Positions 1 to 7,405 of a stretch of DNA of 27,313 nt are shown in pieces. Both the position numbers and the translations under genes were made by a program. The stretch spans positions 1 through 27,313 of the forward strand of contig CAJFTA010000029.1 of NCBI GenBank assembly GCA_904419835.1. Direction: 5' to 3'. This DNA comes from an uncultured Pseudoflavonifractor sp. GTDB lineage: Bacteria; Bacillota; Clostridia; Oscillospirales; Oscillospiraceae. The notes below the pieces were generated by a model, which worked only from the letters and a program-made list of their open reading frames with translations, searched no databases and was not told where the DNA came from. Every line of letters begins with the position of its first letter. The stretch's first letter is position 1.

Positions 1-97
1 GCGAGCGGAGCGAGGACTTTTGCGCCGCTGTGCGGCGCGAAAGTAACGGCATTTTTGAAGGCTGTCGAAAAAGTCCCTGGACTTTTTCGACAGCCTG
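1..97 (+). repeat. Dispersed hairpin repeat, copy 1 (3' part, cut by window edge)
   Basis: This is the right-hand part of a repeat also found at 4281-4460 and, inverted, at 19249-19469. It contains the hairpin GCGCCGC-TGT-GCGGCGC (22-39), extendable by A-T pairs and one G-U pair when read on this strand. It ends in a 36-bp palindrome (60-95) with 17-bp arms GGCTGTCGAAAAAGTCC and a 2-nt centre, then TG. The bases around the first hairpin are identical in all three copies. A terminator-like hairpin for the minus-strand gene follows directly at 100-131. Confidence 0.85.
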
Positions 98-99
98 AG

Positions 100-131
100 G
101 CCACCCCCGGAGTATTCGCTCCGGGGGCGGC
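100..131 (-). terminator. Terminator-like hairpin after the FMN-binding lipoprotein gene
   Basis: CCCCCGGAG (104-112) and CTCCGGGGG (119-127) form a perfect 9-bp stem with a 6-nt loop. Three more pairs lie outside one mismatch. It lies about 45 nt beyond the stop codon of the minus-strand gene ending at 176. There is no clear U-tract on the minus strand, so intrinsic termination is only probable. The dispersed repeat starts immediately beyond it. Confidence 0.5.
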
Positions 132-175
132 TTCAGTTTGCCGAAAAGCCTCGCAGAGTTCCGGCCCGCAGGGGT

Positions 176-580
176 TTATTCCCCGGCGGCCTGGGAGAGC
201 ACGTCCTTCAGGGCGTCCTGCACGGCGGCGGAGGTGAGGGTGGCGCCGGACACGGCGTCCACCTCGGCTACCTGGGACACGTCCTGGCCCGCATAGCCGG
301 CAAAGGTCTCGTTGAAGCCGGTGATGGCCGCGCCGCCGATGGCCTCGGTCTCGCCGGCGCCCTCCACGGTGAGGGAGTCCACGGTGGAGCCGGTGACGGT
401 CAGGGTTACCGTCACGTCGCCGCCGTAGCCCTTGGCGGAGGCGGTGTAGGTCTGGGCCTGGGCCGCGGTGCTGCCGGTGGGAGCGGGGGTGGTTCCGCCG
501 GACTGGGCGCCGCAGGCGGCCAGGCTCAGGACCATGGCGCCGCTGAGCAGCAGGGCGGGGAGCTTACGAAAATGCTTCAT
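176..580 (-). CDS. Small FMN-binding-domain lipoprotein (probable flavinylated electron carrier)
   Basis: This 134-residue protein has a lipoprotein signal peptide (basic N-terminus, hydrophobic core to about residue 20) and lipobox LAAC with Cys23 as the lipidation site. A Thr/Gly/Ser-rich linker leads into one FMN_bind domain (about 44-125). That domain carries the flavinylation motif SGAT (111-114) preceded by Asp108. In this family an ApbE transferase covalently attaches FMN to the motif Thr; no ApbE gene is visible here. The domain closely resembles the first FMN_bind domain of the large reductase at 1878-4229 (shared GYGGDVTV), so the two are paralogues. The likely role is an extracytoplasmic one-domain flavin relay to that or another reductase. 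The RBS AGGAGG lies 10 nt before the ATG. The gene is divergent from the LysR gene. Confidence 0.85.
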   Translation of the reverse strand: MKHFRKLPALLLSGAMVLSLAACGAQSGGTTPAPTGSTAAQAQTYTASAKGYGGDVTVTLTVTGSTVDSLTVEGAGETEAIGGAAITGFNETFAGYAGQDVSQVAEVDAVSGATLTSAAVQDALKDVLSQAAGE

Positions 581-671
581 TCTGGGGTATCCTCCTATAA
601 TGCGGAATGGGATGGAATATTGTACCGTTTTTCAGCCAAGCAGATGAAAAAAGCACGAAATCCGAGAGAGT

Positions 672-700
672 ATTATAATGCCTCGCCCCGGCGGACGCAA
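672..700 (-). promoter_or_regulatory. Candidate promoter of the FMN-binding lipoprotein gene
   Basis: Read on the minus strand, TTGCGT (695-700) and a perfect TATAAT (672-677) are separated by 17 nt. The -10 is consensus and the -35 matches only the TTG, which would fit an activator-dependent promoter. The predicted start near 665 gives an 85-nt leader. Confidence 0.5.
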
Positions 701-708
701 GAGACAAG

Positions 709-727
709 AAAAAAATCAATATTTTTT
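709..727. promoter_or_regulatory. AT-rich dyad, candidate LysR-family site
   Basis: AAAAAAAT (709-716), a 4-nt centre CAAT and ATTTTTT (721-727) form an inverted repeat. Its centre is about 53 bp upstream of the predicted lipoprotein start. A related AAAAAT...ATTTTT dyad lies at 1765-1791 at about the same distance from the reductase promoter. Shared control by the adjacent LysR protein is an inference. Confidence 0.35.
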
Positions 728-758
728 CACAATCTTTTTCCGGACAGCGCGCCGGGAT

Positions 759-787
759 TTGACTTCCAGCGGGATATTTTCTACAAT
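759..787 (+). promoter_or_regulatory. Promoter of the LysR regulator gene
   Basis: TTGACT (759-764) and TACAAT (782-787) are separated by exactly 17 nt, five of six consensus bases in each hexamer. The expected start is near 794, giving a leader of about 60 nt before the ATG at 854. Confidence 0.75.
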
Positions 788-853
788 AACAATCAACAGA
801 GACAGTTTCCCCGGAAAGAACGGAAAAACCCTATTTTATTCTGGAGGGAAAAG

Positions 854-1762
854 ATGGAAATTCGTCAGCTCAGATATTTCATCAGCGCGGCCACCCACCT
901 GAACTTTACCCGGGCGGCCCGGGAGTGCTTTATCGTCCAGACCGCCATGACCCAGCAGATCGCCAATCTGGAAAGCGAGATCGGCGTGCGGCTGTTTGAG
1001 CGGGGCTACCGCTCCCTGACCCTGACCCCGGCGGGGGAGGTGTTCCTCCGGGACGCCCGGGAGATTGTGGCCCGGGCCCAGGCGGCGGGGGAGCGGGCCA
1101 GGAGCTTTGAGGAGGGGTACGCCAACCTGCTGCGCATCGGCTACCACGGGGAGATGGTGAAGGAGGACCTGGTGGGGCTGCTGCGGCAGCTGCGCCGGGA
1201 GGGGGCCAAGTGGAAGCCCCTGCTCTGCCAGAAGCCCCAGACCGAGCTGCTGGACAGCCTGCGGGACGGGGTGCTGGACTTTATCATCACCCTCTACGGC
1301 GCCTTTTTTGAGGCCGAGGACTGGCTGGAGTGGGAGGTACTGGAGGAGGACCGGCTTATGCTGGCCGTGTCCAGGGACCACCCCCTGGCGGGCCGGGAGA
1401 GCATAACCATGGCCGAGGTGGAGGAGCAGCCCCTGGTCAATTTTGACGAGAAGAACAACGAGGAGCGGGCCATCGAGCTGGCCCGCTCCGGCCGCCACCC
1501 CCGGGAGTACTGCCGGGTGGAGGACCACACCAGCGGAGAGATTTTAATCCGCAGCGGCTGGGGGGCGGCCATCTGGGTCAGCCGCCTGTGCCGGCCCGGG
1601 CTGTACCCGGAGCTGGCCTTTCTGCCCATCACCGACCACCCGGGCCGGGAGCGGCTGGTCCTGGCCTGGCGGAAGGGGGGCCTGGACCCGGACCAGCAGG
1701 CTCTGAAGGACCGGCTGGCCGCCATGCTGCGGGCCGGGGCGGAAGGCATTGTGAAAAAATAA
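854..1762 (+). CDS. LysR-family transcriptional regulator
   Basis: This is a 302-residue LysR-type regulator of typical family length. The N-terminal winged helix-turn-helix (about 1-60) opens MEIRQLRYF and includes the family patterns FTRAAREC and LEXEIGVRLFER. A linker helix and a substrate-binding domain (about 90-290) follow. The ATG at 854 is chosen because GGAGGG sits 5 nt upstream and it opens the canonical LysR N-terminus; the frame is open further upstream but that part has no family similarity. The gene lies between the divergent FMN lipoprotein and the downstream flavin reductase, so it probably senses a substrate or product of that reductase. The effector is unknown. No terminator follows it; an AT-rich dyad begins 3 nt after the stop. 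Confidence 0.9.
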   Translation: MEIRQLRYFISAATHLNFTRAARECFIVQTAMTQQIANLESEIGVRLFERGYRSLTLTPAGEVFLRDAREIVARAQAAGERARSFEEGYANLLRIGYHGEMVKEDLVGLLRQLRREGAKWKPLLCQKPQTELLDSLRDGVLDFIITLYGAFFEAEDWLEWEVLEEDRLMLAVSRDHPLAGRESITMAEVEEQPLVNFDEKNNEERAIELARSGRHPREYCRVEDHTSGEILIRSGWGAAIWVSRLCRPGLYPELAFLPITDHPGRERLVLAWRKGGLDPDQQALKDRLAAMLRAGAEGIVKK

Positions 1763-1764
1763 TC

Positions 1765-1791
1765 AAAAATATTGAGTCAGTCATCATTTTT
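1765..1791. promoter_or_regulatory. Candidate LysR operator upstream of the flavin reductase
   Basis: AAAAATATTGA (1765-1775), a 5-nt centre and TCATCATTTTT (1781-1791) form an imperfect dyad with 9 of 11 positions pairing. Its centre (1778) is about 55 bp upstream of the predicted start near 1833, a usual place for a LysR activator site. The low-GC stem makes a terminator role unlikely. Binding is inferred. Confidence 0.4.
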
Positions 1792-1820
1792 CCTTAGTGG
1801 CCTCCGGGGGACGGGAGAAC

Positions 1821-1826
1821 TATAAT
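1821..1826 (+). promoter_or_regulatory. -10 element of the flavin reductase gene
   Basis: A perfect TATAAT lies 52 nt upstream of the ATG at 1878. The hexamer 17 nt upstream (TGGCCT) is a poor -35, which suggests activator-dependent transcription from the dyad at 1765-1791. Confidence 0.45.
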
Positions 1827-1877
1827 AAAGGGCAGAACAGGCGGCGTTTGCCGCCAAAAAAGGAAAGGAAGAGAGCA

Positions 1878-4229
1878 ATGAAGAAGCGAATCCTTGCAGG
1901 CGCCCTGTCCGCCGCCCTGGTTCTGACCCTGGCGGGCTGCCAGCAGACCCCGGCGGAGAGCGGCACCCCGGCCCCCACCGGCACCACCGCTCAGGGCGTC
2001 TACACCCCCGGCACCTATGAGGCCACCGCCCAGGGCTACGGCGGCGACGTGACCGTCTCCATGACCTTTGACGCCGACAGCATCACTGACGTGGCCATCA
2101 CCGGCGATGGCGAGACCCCCACCGTGGGCGGCGCCGCCCTGGAGGACCTGCAGCAGCAGCTCCTGGACGCCCAGAGCGACGGGATTGACGGCGTGACCGG
2201 CGCCACCATCACCAGCGACGCGGTCCGCTCCGCCGCCGCCGAGTGCATCGCCCAGGCAAAGGGCGAGGAGACCGGCGGCACCGCCGAGGTGAAGATGGCC
2301 CCCGGCACCTACACCGCCTACGCCGAGAGCTACCGGGCCCGGGACGGCCTGAACGTGACCGTGGAGGTCTCTGAGGACCAGATCCTCTCCATCACCGTGG
2401 ACACCGAGAACACCTCCGACACGCCCACCATCCTCCAGGCCGCCATCGACAAGCTGATCCCCCGCATGATTGAGAATCAGTCCATCACCGTGGACTCCAT
2501 CACCGGCGCCACCGTGTCCTCCAACGCCATCAAGGCGGCCACCAGGACCGCCCTGGAGGAGGCCCTCGAGGCCGGCGGCTCCGACGCCTCCGCCATCTCC
2601 GCCTTCCAGGTGGACGTGCCCAAGGACGGCGGCGAGGAGACCATCGACACCCAGGTGCTGGTCATCGGCATGGGCGGCTCCGGCACCACCGCCGCCCTGG
2701 CCGCCGCCGAGGAGGGCCTTCAGGTCCTGGCCATCGACAAGGCCGGCCGGTACGGCGGCACCTCCTCCATCACCTCCGAGGCCCTGTTCGTCAATCCCCC
2801 CAGGTTCCAGGCTGAGCACAACAACGGGGAGGACTACACCGACGCCGACGTGATGTACGACGCCTGGGTGGCCTACGGCGAGGGCGACGCCAAGGAGGAC
2901 ATTGTCCACCGCATGATCTACGAGTCCGGCGAGGTGCTGGACTGGCTGGTCTACGACCACGGCGTGGGCTTTGCCGAGCCCATGACCGGCTTTACCGAGA
3001 GCGACGTGTACGTCACCAAGTACCAGTGGCTGCCCAACGACATCATGTACAACAAGGCGGAGATCGGCGCCTACTTTGACGGCATGTGGTCCGACTTCGA
3101 GGAGCTGGGCGGCACCTACCTGTTGGAGACCGAGGGCTACGAGCTCATCTACGACGAGGCCACCAACACCGTCACCGGAGCCAAGGCCCGCAACCTGGCC
3201 GACGGCACTGAGTACACCATCAACGCCGACGCGGTGATCATCGCCACCGGCGGCTACGCCGGCAGCCCCGAGCTGGAGGAGCAGCTCCTGCGCAACGACT
3301 ACTATCCCATCAAGGGCGTGTGGAAGCACCTGGGCTCCACCCAGAACGACGGCAAGATGCTCCAGGCCGCCATGGACATCGGCGCGGGCACCTACAACAT
3401 CAGCATGCCCCCCGAGGTCCACAACTCCGGCACGGAGACCTGGCTGACCACCCAGTTTGACGCCCACTATATTGAGGGCCAGCTGGGCAAGGTCACCGGC
3501 CGCCCCTCCTTCTGGACCGAGGGCGACCTGCCCGCCAACCTGGGCTGGAGCGCCGACTCCCTGGCCGTGGACGCCAACGGGGAGCGCTTCACCTCCGAGA
3601 CCGGCGTGTCCTTCCTGGACCCCTGGATCGCCGGCCCCAACTATTACAGCATCTGGAGCCAGGAGCAGCTGGACAAGATTGCCGCCGAGGGCTTTGACAC
3701 CGACCGCTCCGGCCCCTCCGCCGAGTTCCTCAGCTCCGGCACCCCCATCCCCATGAACACCCCCGTGCCCAACGTGGAGGAGGTCATGGCCGCCGCCGAG
3801 GAGGCGGGCATTGTGGTCAAGGCCGACACCATCGAGGAGCTGGCCGAAAAGCTGGGCATGGACCCCGCCACCCTCACCGCCACCGTGGAGACCTACAACG
3901 GCTACTGCGAGACCGGCGTGGACGAGCAGTTCGGCAAGCCCGCCGAGTTCCTGGACCCCATCGGCGAGGGCCCCTACTACTGCGTGGTCATGGCCTCCTA
4001 CTGCTACGGCAGCTGCGGCGGCCTGAACATCAACAGCGACATGCAGGTCCTGGCTGAGGACGGCGAGACCGTCATCAACGGCCTGTACGCCGTGGGCACC
4101 GACTCCATGGGCGTGCTCTTCACCGAGAAGAAGCCCTACGTCACCTACGGCGGCGCCAACAACGGCTGGGGCCTGGTCTCCGGCTACCTGTGCGGCAAGG
4201 GCCTGGGCGAGACCCTGGGCCAGGAGTAA
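1878..4229 (+). CDS. Flavinylated extracytoplasmic FAD-dependent reductase, lipoprotein with two FMN_bind domains
   Basis: A 783-residue lipoprotein: signal peptide, lipobox LAGC with Cys21, then two tandem FMN_bind domains (about 43-125 and 143-232). Their flavinylation motifs are TGAT at 107-110 and 209-212, each preceded by Asp. A fumarate reductase/urocanate reductase/ketosteroid dehydrogenase-type FAD_binding_2 domain fills about 256-783. Its dinucleotide-binding motif GMGGSG is at 264-269, followed by an acidic strand end and RYGGTS, and it closes with a YGGANNGWG segment. Known relatives are exported Gram-positive reductases that receive electrons through covalent FMN and reduce small organic acceptors anaerobically. 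The substrate cannot be read from sequence. The start at 1878 has upstream GGAAGAG and the signal peptide. It is probably regulated by the upstream LysR and may partner the small FMN lipoprotein. Confidence 0.88.
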   Translation: MKKRILAGALSAALVLTLAGCQQTPAESGTPAPTGTTAQGVYTPGTYEATAQGYGGDVTVSMTFDADSITDVAITGDGETPTVGGAALEDLQQQLLDAQSDGIDGVTGATITSDAVRSAAAECIAQAKGEETGGTAEVKMAPGTYTAYAESYRARDGLNVTVEVSEDQILSITVDTENTSDTPTILQAAIDKLIPRMIENQSITVDSITGATVSSNAIKAATRTALEEALEAGGSDASAISAFQVDVPKDGGEETIDTQVLVIGMGGSGTTAALAAAEEGLQVLAIDKAGRYGGTSSITSEALFVNPPRFQAEHNNGEDYTDADVMYDAWVAYGEGDAKEDIVHRMIYESGEVLDWLVYDHGVGFAEPMTGFTESDVYVTKYQWLPNDIMYNKAEIGAYFDGMWSDFEELGGTYLLETEGYELIYDEATNTVTGAKARNLADGTEYTINADAVIIATGGYAGSPELEEQLLRNDYYPIKGVWKHLGSTQNDGKMLQAAMDIGAGTYNISMPPEVHNSGTETWLTTQFDAHYIEGQLGKVTGRPSFWTEGDLPANLGWSADSLAVDANGERFTSETGVSFLDPWIAGPNYYSIWSQEQLDKIAAEGFDTDRSGPSAEFLSSGTPIPMNTPVPNVEEVMAAAEEAGIVVKADTIEELAEKLGMDPATLTATVETYNGYCETGVDEQFGKPAEFLDPIGEGPYYCVVMASYCYGSCGGLNINSDMQVLAEDGETVINGLYAVGTDSMGVLFTEKKPYVTYGGANNGWGLVSGYLCGKGLGETLGQE

Positions 4230-4245
4230 TCATAACGGCAAAAGC

Positions 4246-4280
4246 ATCCCCCGGCGCGTATCACGCGCCGGGGGATATTT
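4246..4280 (+). terminator. Rho-independent terminator of the flavin reductase gene
   Basis: ATCCCCCGGCGCG and CGCGCCGGGGGAT form a perfect 13-bp stem with loop TATCA, followed by ATTT. It lies 16 nt after the stop codon. The dispersed repeat begins on the very next base (4281). Confidence 0.8.
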
Positions 4281-4460
4281 CAGCGTGTCGAAAACCTTGG
4301 TTGAACAGAATCGGGCTGTGTCGGGGCGGGGGAGCGCGAGGGGGCAGCCGCCCGCCTCGCGTGGGATCGAATGCCCCGGAAGCCTTGCGCAGCAAGGCTT
4401 CCGGAGAGCGGAGCGGGGACTTTTGCGCCGCTGTGCGGCGCGAAAGTAACGGTATTTTTG
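4281..4460 (+). repeat. Dispersed hairpin repeat, copy 2 (lacks the terminal palindrome)
   Basis: It starts CAGCGTGTCGAAAA, matching the left end of copy 3. It then carries three hairpins: a CGCGAGG/CCTCGCG stem (about 4336-4362), an imperfect-loop CGGAAGCCTTGC/GCAAGGCTTCCG stem (about 4378-4405) and GCGCCGC-TGT-GCGGCGC (about 4426-4442). It ends near GGTATTTTTG. The 36-bp palindrome that ends copies 1 and 3 is missing, and the stop codon of the minus-strand permease gene lies 17 nt further on. It sits between two convergent genes. Confidence 0.85.
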
Positions 4461-4476
4461 TGTCCGTTCAGGTTTT

Positions 4477-6528
4477 TCAGTCCAGGGGGACGGCCTCGCC
4501 CTGGGGGAGGCCGCTGTCCGCCTCTTCGGTGTAGGGGACGTCCGCCGGGGCGGTGTCGGCGGCGCCGGGGTCGCCGGAGGAGCGGAGGTAGTCCTCCGTG
4601 TGGGTGACCAGCTGGTGGTTTTCGTCTATCAGCCCCAGCTCCTTCAGGCAGGCAATGGTATCGGTGGCGGTGGACTGGAGGCCGATGGTGACGGTGGTGC
4701 TCCAGTCGTGCTCCCGCAGCTGGCCGTAGCCGTTGGTGTAGGAGACCGTCTTGAAGAAGGTCAGCTCCAGGTCGGCAAGATAGCAGGTGTCGCTGCGATC
4801 CTGGTCGTTAAAGAGGTACCGCCGCCCCAGCCGTCCGGCGGCCAGGTCGGACCGCACCGCGGAGAGCAGGGCGTCCCGGTCGGCCTCGGAGCCCACGTTC
4901 ACATTGTAATAGGTCTGGGTCTCCGGATTGTACACATTGTTCACAGAGGCCTCCACCAGACTGTCGAAGGCGTCCTGCTCCTCCACGTCATAGAAGTACT
5001 GCTCCTCCATCCGGTCGGGGTCGTTGACAATGCTGTTGAGCAGGGAGGCCACGGAATCGGGGGCGTCCAGGTCGGTGGTGTAGAGCTGCAGGTCGTACTC
5101 CCGAGTCAGCCGAGAGCCGTCGGCCAGCTCGTATTCGAAAGAGACGCTCGTGGAGGTGGCCAGGGTCCGGCCGGGGCTGTCGGAGAGGTAGACGTCGTAA
5201 TAGACGTCCCCGGGCCGGCTGTTGTTCCGCTCAATGAGCATCTTCTGGTCCCGGGCGATGGCCCGGTGGAGGGAGAGCACCGTCTCAATGTCCTCGTCCT
5301 CGGTCAGATGCAGGTTTACGCCGAAGTGGGAGGCGCTGTCGCTGGGGAGGGTGTAGGGGCCCCACAGATAGACGGATACCACGTCGTACCGGGAGGGGGC
5401 CCGGTTGAAGCCGATGAGGTCGTTGTCCATCACCAGAGCGGAGGCGGTGAGGGCCAGGCACAGGGCCAGGGCCCCCTTCCAGCCCCGGCGGAACACCCGG
5501 AAGGTCTTGCGCAGGAGCATCTCGGCGGCAAAGTAGCCGATGAGGCCCCCCAGCACCATGAGGCCCAGCATGGGCCACATGCCCCCGGGCAGGAGGGAAC
5601 GGAACAGCTCGTGGAGGAAGATGCCGATGGTGACGGCGGCGCAGAAGGCCACGCCGTACTTGAACACGGGCCGCACCCACTTGACGGCCACCACGTCACC
5701 GGCGGTCTCCAGGGGCCGGGTGCGGTACACCAGCAGGCCCAGGGCGGCCAGCGCCAGGCCGGCCAGGGCGTAGAGGAGAGCGGCGGCCAGGCCGGTGAAG
5801 AAGTACCCGCCGTCCTCGCCCACCCGGACGCCCCCCTCCATGTACAGGATGATGAAGGGGGAGAGCCACTGGGCCAGGGTGGACATGGCGGGCCAGCTGG
5901 AAAAGCCGTAGACAAACTGGCGGAACAGTTCGCTGATCAGACTGTACATGCCGTAGGCCAGGAAGTTGAGGATGCCGTAGAACACGGGCAGAGCCACGAT
6001 ATGGCCCACAAAGAGGGCGCAGAAGGCGGCGAAGGAGTAGAAGAACAGGGCGAAGCACACCTGGCCGATGAGCCACTGGAGCAGGGGCCACAGCATCAGG
6101 GTGCCAGACGCCGCCTCCACCCCTAAGGTGAACACAAACACCGCCGCCAGGGGCAGCACCAGGAAGCTGAGGCCGGACAGGTAGCTCGTCAGGTACAGCC
6201 CCTCCCGCCGGATGGGCAGGGCATGGTAGAGCTGGACGCTGCGGGCGTTGTAGAGGTAGGAGAACACGGCCATGGCGCTGATAACCGACCACACCGCAGA
6301 GAATACCAGCCCCGTGGGGCTGACAAAGCTCACCAGATCCAGGGCCACCGTATCGGCGGTGAGGGTGCTGTTCCGGTCCAGCCAGGTCAGCAGGAAGGTC
6401 AGGGGCACCAGCAGCAGGACCGCCCCGTAGGACCCCCAGATGGGCCAGAAGCGCCTGAGATTCTTGAAAAACAGGGTGGAATTCCACCAGGGGTTGGGCC
6501 CCTTAGAGCACAATGTCGCGGACGGCAT
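4477..6528 (-). CDS. ABC transporter permease with large C-terminal soluble domain
   Basis: This 683-residue membrane protein has about eight to ten hydrophobic segments between residues 30 and 370. A hydrophilic C-terminal region of some 310 residues follows, of unclear topology. The segment ALPIRREGLYLTSYLSG is typical of a clostridial permease group paired with YtrB-like ATPases. The ATG at 6528 is preferred over an in-frame ATG at 6549 because GGGAGG lies about 8 nt before it on the minus strand. It then overlaps the ATPase gene by 26 nt, consistent with translational coupling. It is the third gene of a GntR-ATPase-permease operon. In related systems such ABC pairs answer cell-envelope stress or antimicrobials; the substrate here is unknown. 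The tail ends close to the dispersed repeat at 4281-4460. Confidence 0.85.
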   Translation of the reverse strand: MPSATLCSKGPNPWWNSTLFFKNLRRFWPIWGSYGAVLLLVPLTFLLTWLDRNSTLTADTVALDLVSFVSPTGLVFSAVWSVISAMAVFSYLYNARSVQLYHALPIRREGLYLTSYLSGLSFLVLPLAAVFVFTLGVEAASGTLMLWPLLQWLIGQVCFALFFYSFAAFCALFVGHIVALPVFYGILNFLAYGMYSLISELFRQFVYGFSSWPAMSTLAQWLSPFIILYMEGGVRVGEDGGYFFTGLAAALLYALAGLALAALGLLVYRTRPLETAGDVVAVKWVRPVFKYGVAFCAAVTIGIFLHELFRSLLPGGMWPMLGLMVLGGLIGYFAAEMLLRKTFRVFRRGWKGALALCLALTASALVMDNDLIGFNRAPSRYDVVSVYLWGPYTLPSDSASHFGVNLHLTEDEDIETVLSLHRAIARDQKMLIERNNSRPGDVYYDVYLSDSPGRTLATSTSVSFEYELADGSRLTREYDLQLYTTDLDAPDSVASLLNSIVNDPDRMEEQYFYDVEEQDAFDSLVEASVNNVYNPETQTYYNVNVGSEADRDALLSAVRSDLAAGRLGRRYLFNDQDRSDTCYLADLELTFFKTVSYTNGYGQLREHDWSTTVTIGLQSTATDTIACLKELGLIDENHQLVTHTEDYLRSSGDPGAADTAPADVPYTEEADSGLPQGEAVPLD

Positions 6529-7405
6529 AGTCCTCACCTCCCAGTTCATAGATGAAAATCTCCTCCAGGGTCAGCGGCAGGGCCTCCATCAGGATGGGGG
6601 CGTACACCGCCAGGCGGTTGGTGACGTCGGTGGCGTTGCCCCGGACAATCAGGGTGTGGATGCGCCCCACGTGGGACACATGGAGCACCTCCATGTCGTC
6701 GGGCAGCTGGGGCAGCTCCTTCTCCTGAAACACCACCTGCATCTTCACCAGGTTCTCCTGCAAATCGCTGAGGGAGCGCTCGATGAGCACCCTGCCCCGG
6801 CTGAGGATGCCCACATGGTCGCACACGTCCTCCAGCTCCCGCAGGTTGTGGGAGGACACCAGCACCGTGGTGCCGTGCTCCGCCACGTCCCCCATCAAAA
6901 GGCCCCACACCTGCCGGCGCATCACCGGGTCCAGGCCGTCCACCGGCTCATCCAGCACCAGAATGTCCGGCCGGCAGCACATGGCCAGCCAGAAGGCGGC
7001 CTGCTTCTGCATGCCCTTGGACAGGCGGCGGATGGCCCGCTTCTCGTCAATGCCGGAGAACACCTCCCGCAGCGCGGCGTACCGGCCCATGTCGAACCGG
7101 GGGTAGAAGCCCCGGTAGAAGGCGGACATGTCCGCCGTGGAGGCGGAGAGGAAGTAGTACAGGTCGTCGGGGATGGAGGCGATGCGGGCCTTCACCGCCG
7201 GATTTTCGTAGATGGGCGCCCCGTCGGCCAGCACGGTGCCGCTGTCCTGCCGCCACACGCCGGTGATGTGCCGCAGCAGGGTGGACTTGCCCGCGCCGTT
7301 GGGCCCCACCAGCCCGTAGATGGAGCCTGTGGGCACCGTCATGTTCAGCCCGTCCAGGGCCCGGAAGCCGTCAAAGCTCTTCACCAGCTCTTTGACCTCA
7401 ATCAT
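6503..7405 (-). CDS. ABC transporter ATP-binding protein, YtrB-like
   Basis: A 300-residue ABC ATPase. Walker A GPNGAGKST is at 34-42, signature LSKGM at 128-132 (variant of LSGGQ), Walker B ILVLDEP at 148-154, D-loop GLD at 157-159 and the switch His at 186. The Q-loop position reads IPDD, as in YtrB-type ATPases. A C-terminal extension of about 80 residues follows the nucleotide-binding core. Its ATG shares the four bases ATGA with the stop of the GntR gene, and its 3' end overlaps the permease gene. It should power the adjacent permease as a homodimer at the cytoplasmic face. The variant signature is common in this subfamily and is not evidence of inactivity. Confidence 0.92.
   Translation of the reverse strand: MIEVKELVKSFDGFRALDGLNMTVPTGSIYGLVGPNGAGKSTLLRHITGVWRQDSGTVLADGAPIYENPAVKARIASIPDDLYYFLSASTADMSAFYRGFYPRFDMGRYAALREVFSGIDEKRAIRRLSKGMQKQAAFWLAMCCRPDILVLDEPVDGLDPVMRRQVWGLLMGDVAEHGTTVLVSSHNLRELEDVCDHVGILSRGRVLIERSLSDLQENLVKMQVVFQEKELPQLPDDMEVLHVSHVGRIHTLIVRGNATDVTNRLAVYAPILMEALPLTLEEIFIYELGGEDYAVRDIVL

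Noticed and set aside
55..237. Short open frame across repeat copy 1
   Set aside because: It runs through the repeat palindrome and into the 3' end of the lipoprotein gene, with no RBS and no conserved product; similar short frames in the other copies simply follow from repeat identity.
1765..1791. AT-rich dyad after the LysR gene as a terminator
   Set aside because: The stem is almost all A-T with mismatches and would be unstable as RNA; its position relative to the next promoter fits a protein-binding site better.
1794..3467. Long minus-strand open frame (557 codons) opposite the flavin reductase
   Set aside because: Gly/Val/His-rich composition with no family likeness; it mirrors the GC-rich codon use of the real plus-strand gene, which has domains, an RBS and a terminator.
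4600..6126. Plus-strand open frame (508 codons) opposite the ABC permease
   Set aside because: Gln/Gly/His/Val-rich antisense shadow without membrane or domain features; the minus-strand permease is clearly the real gene.
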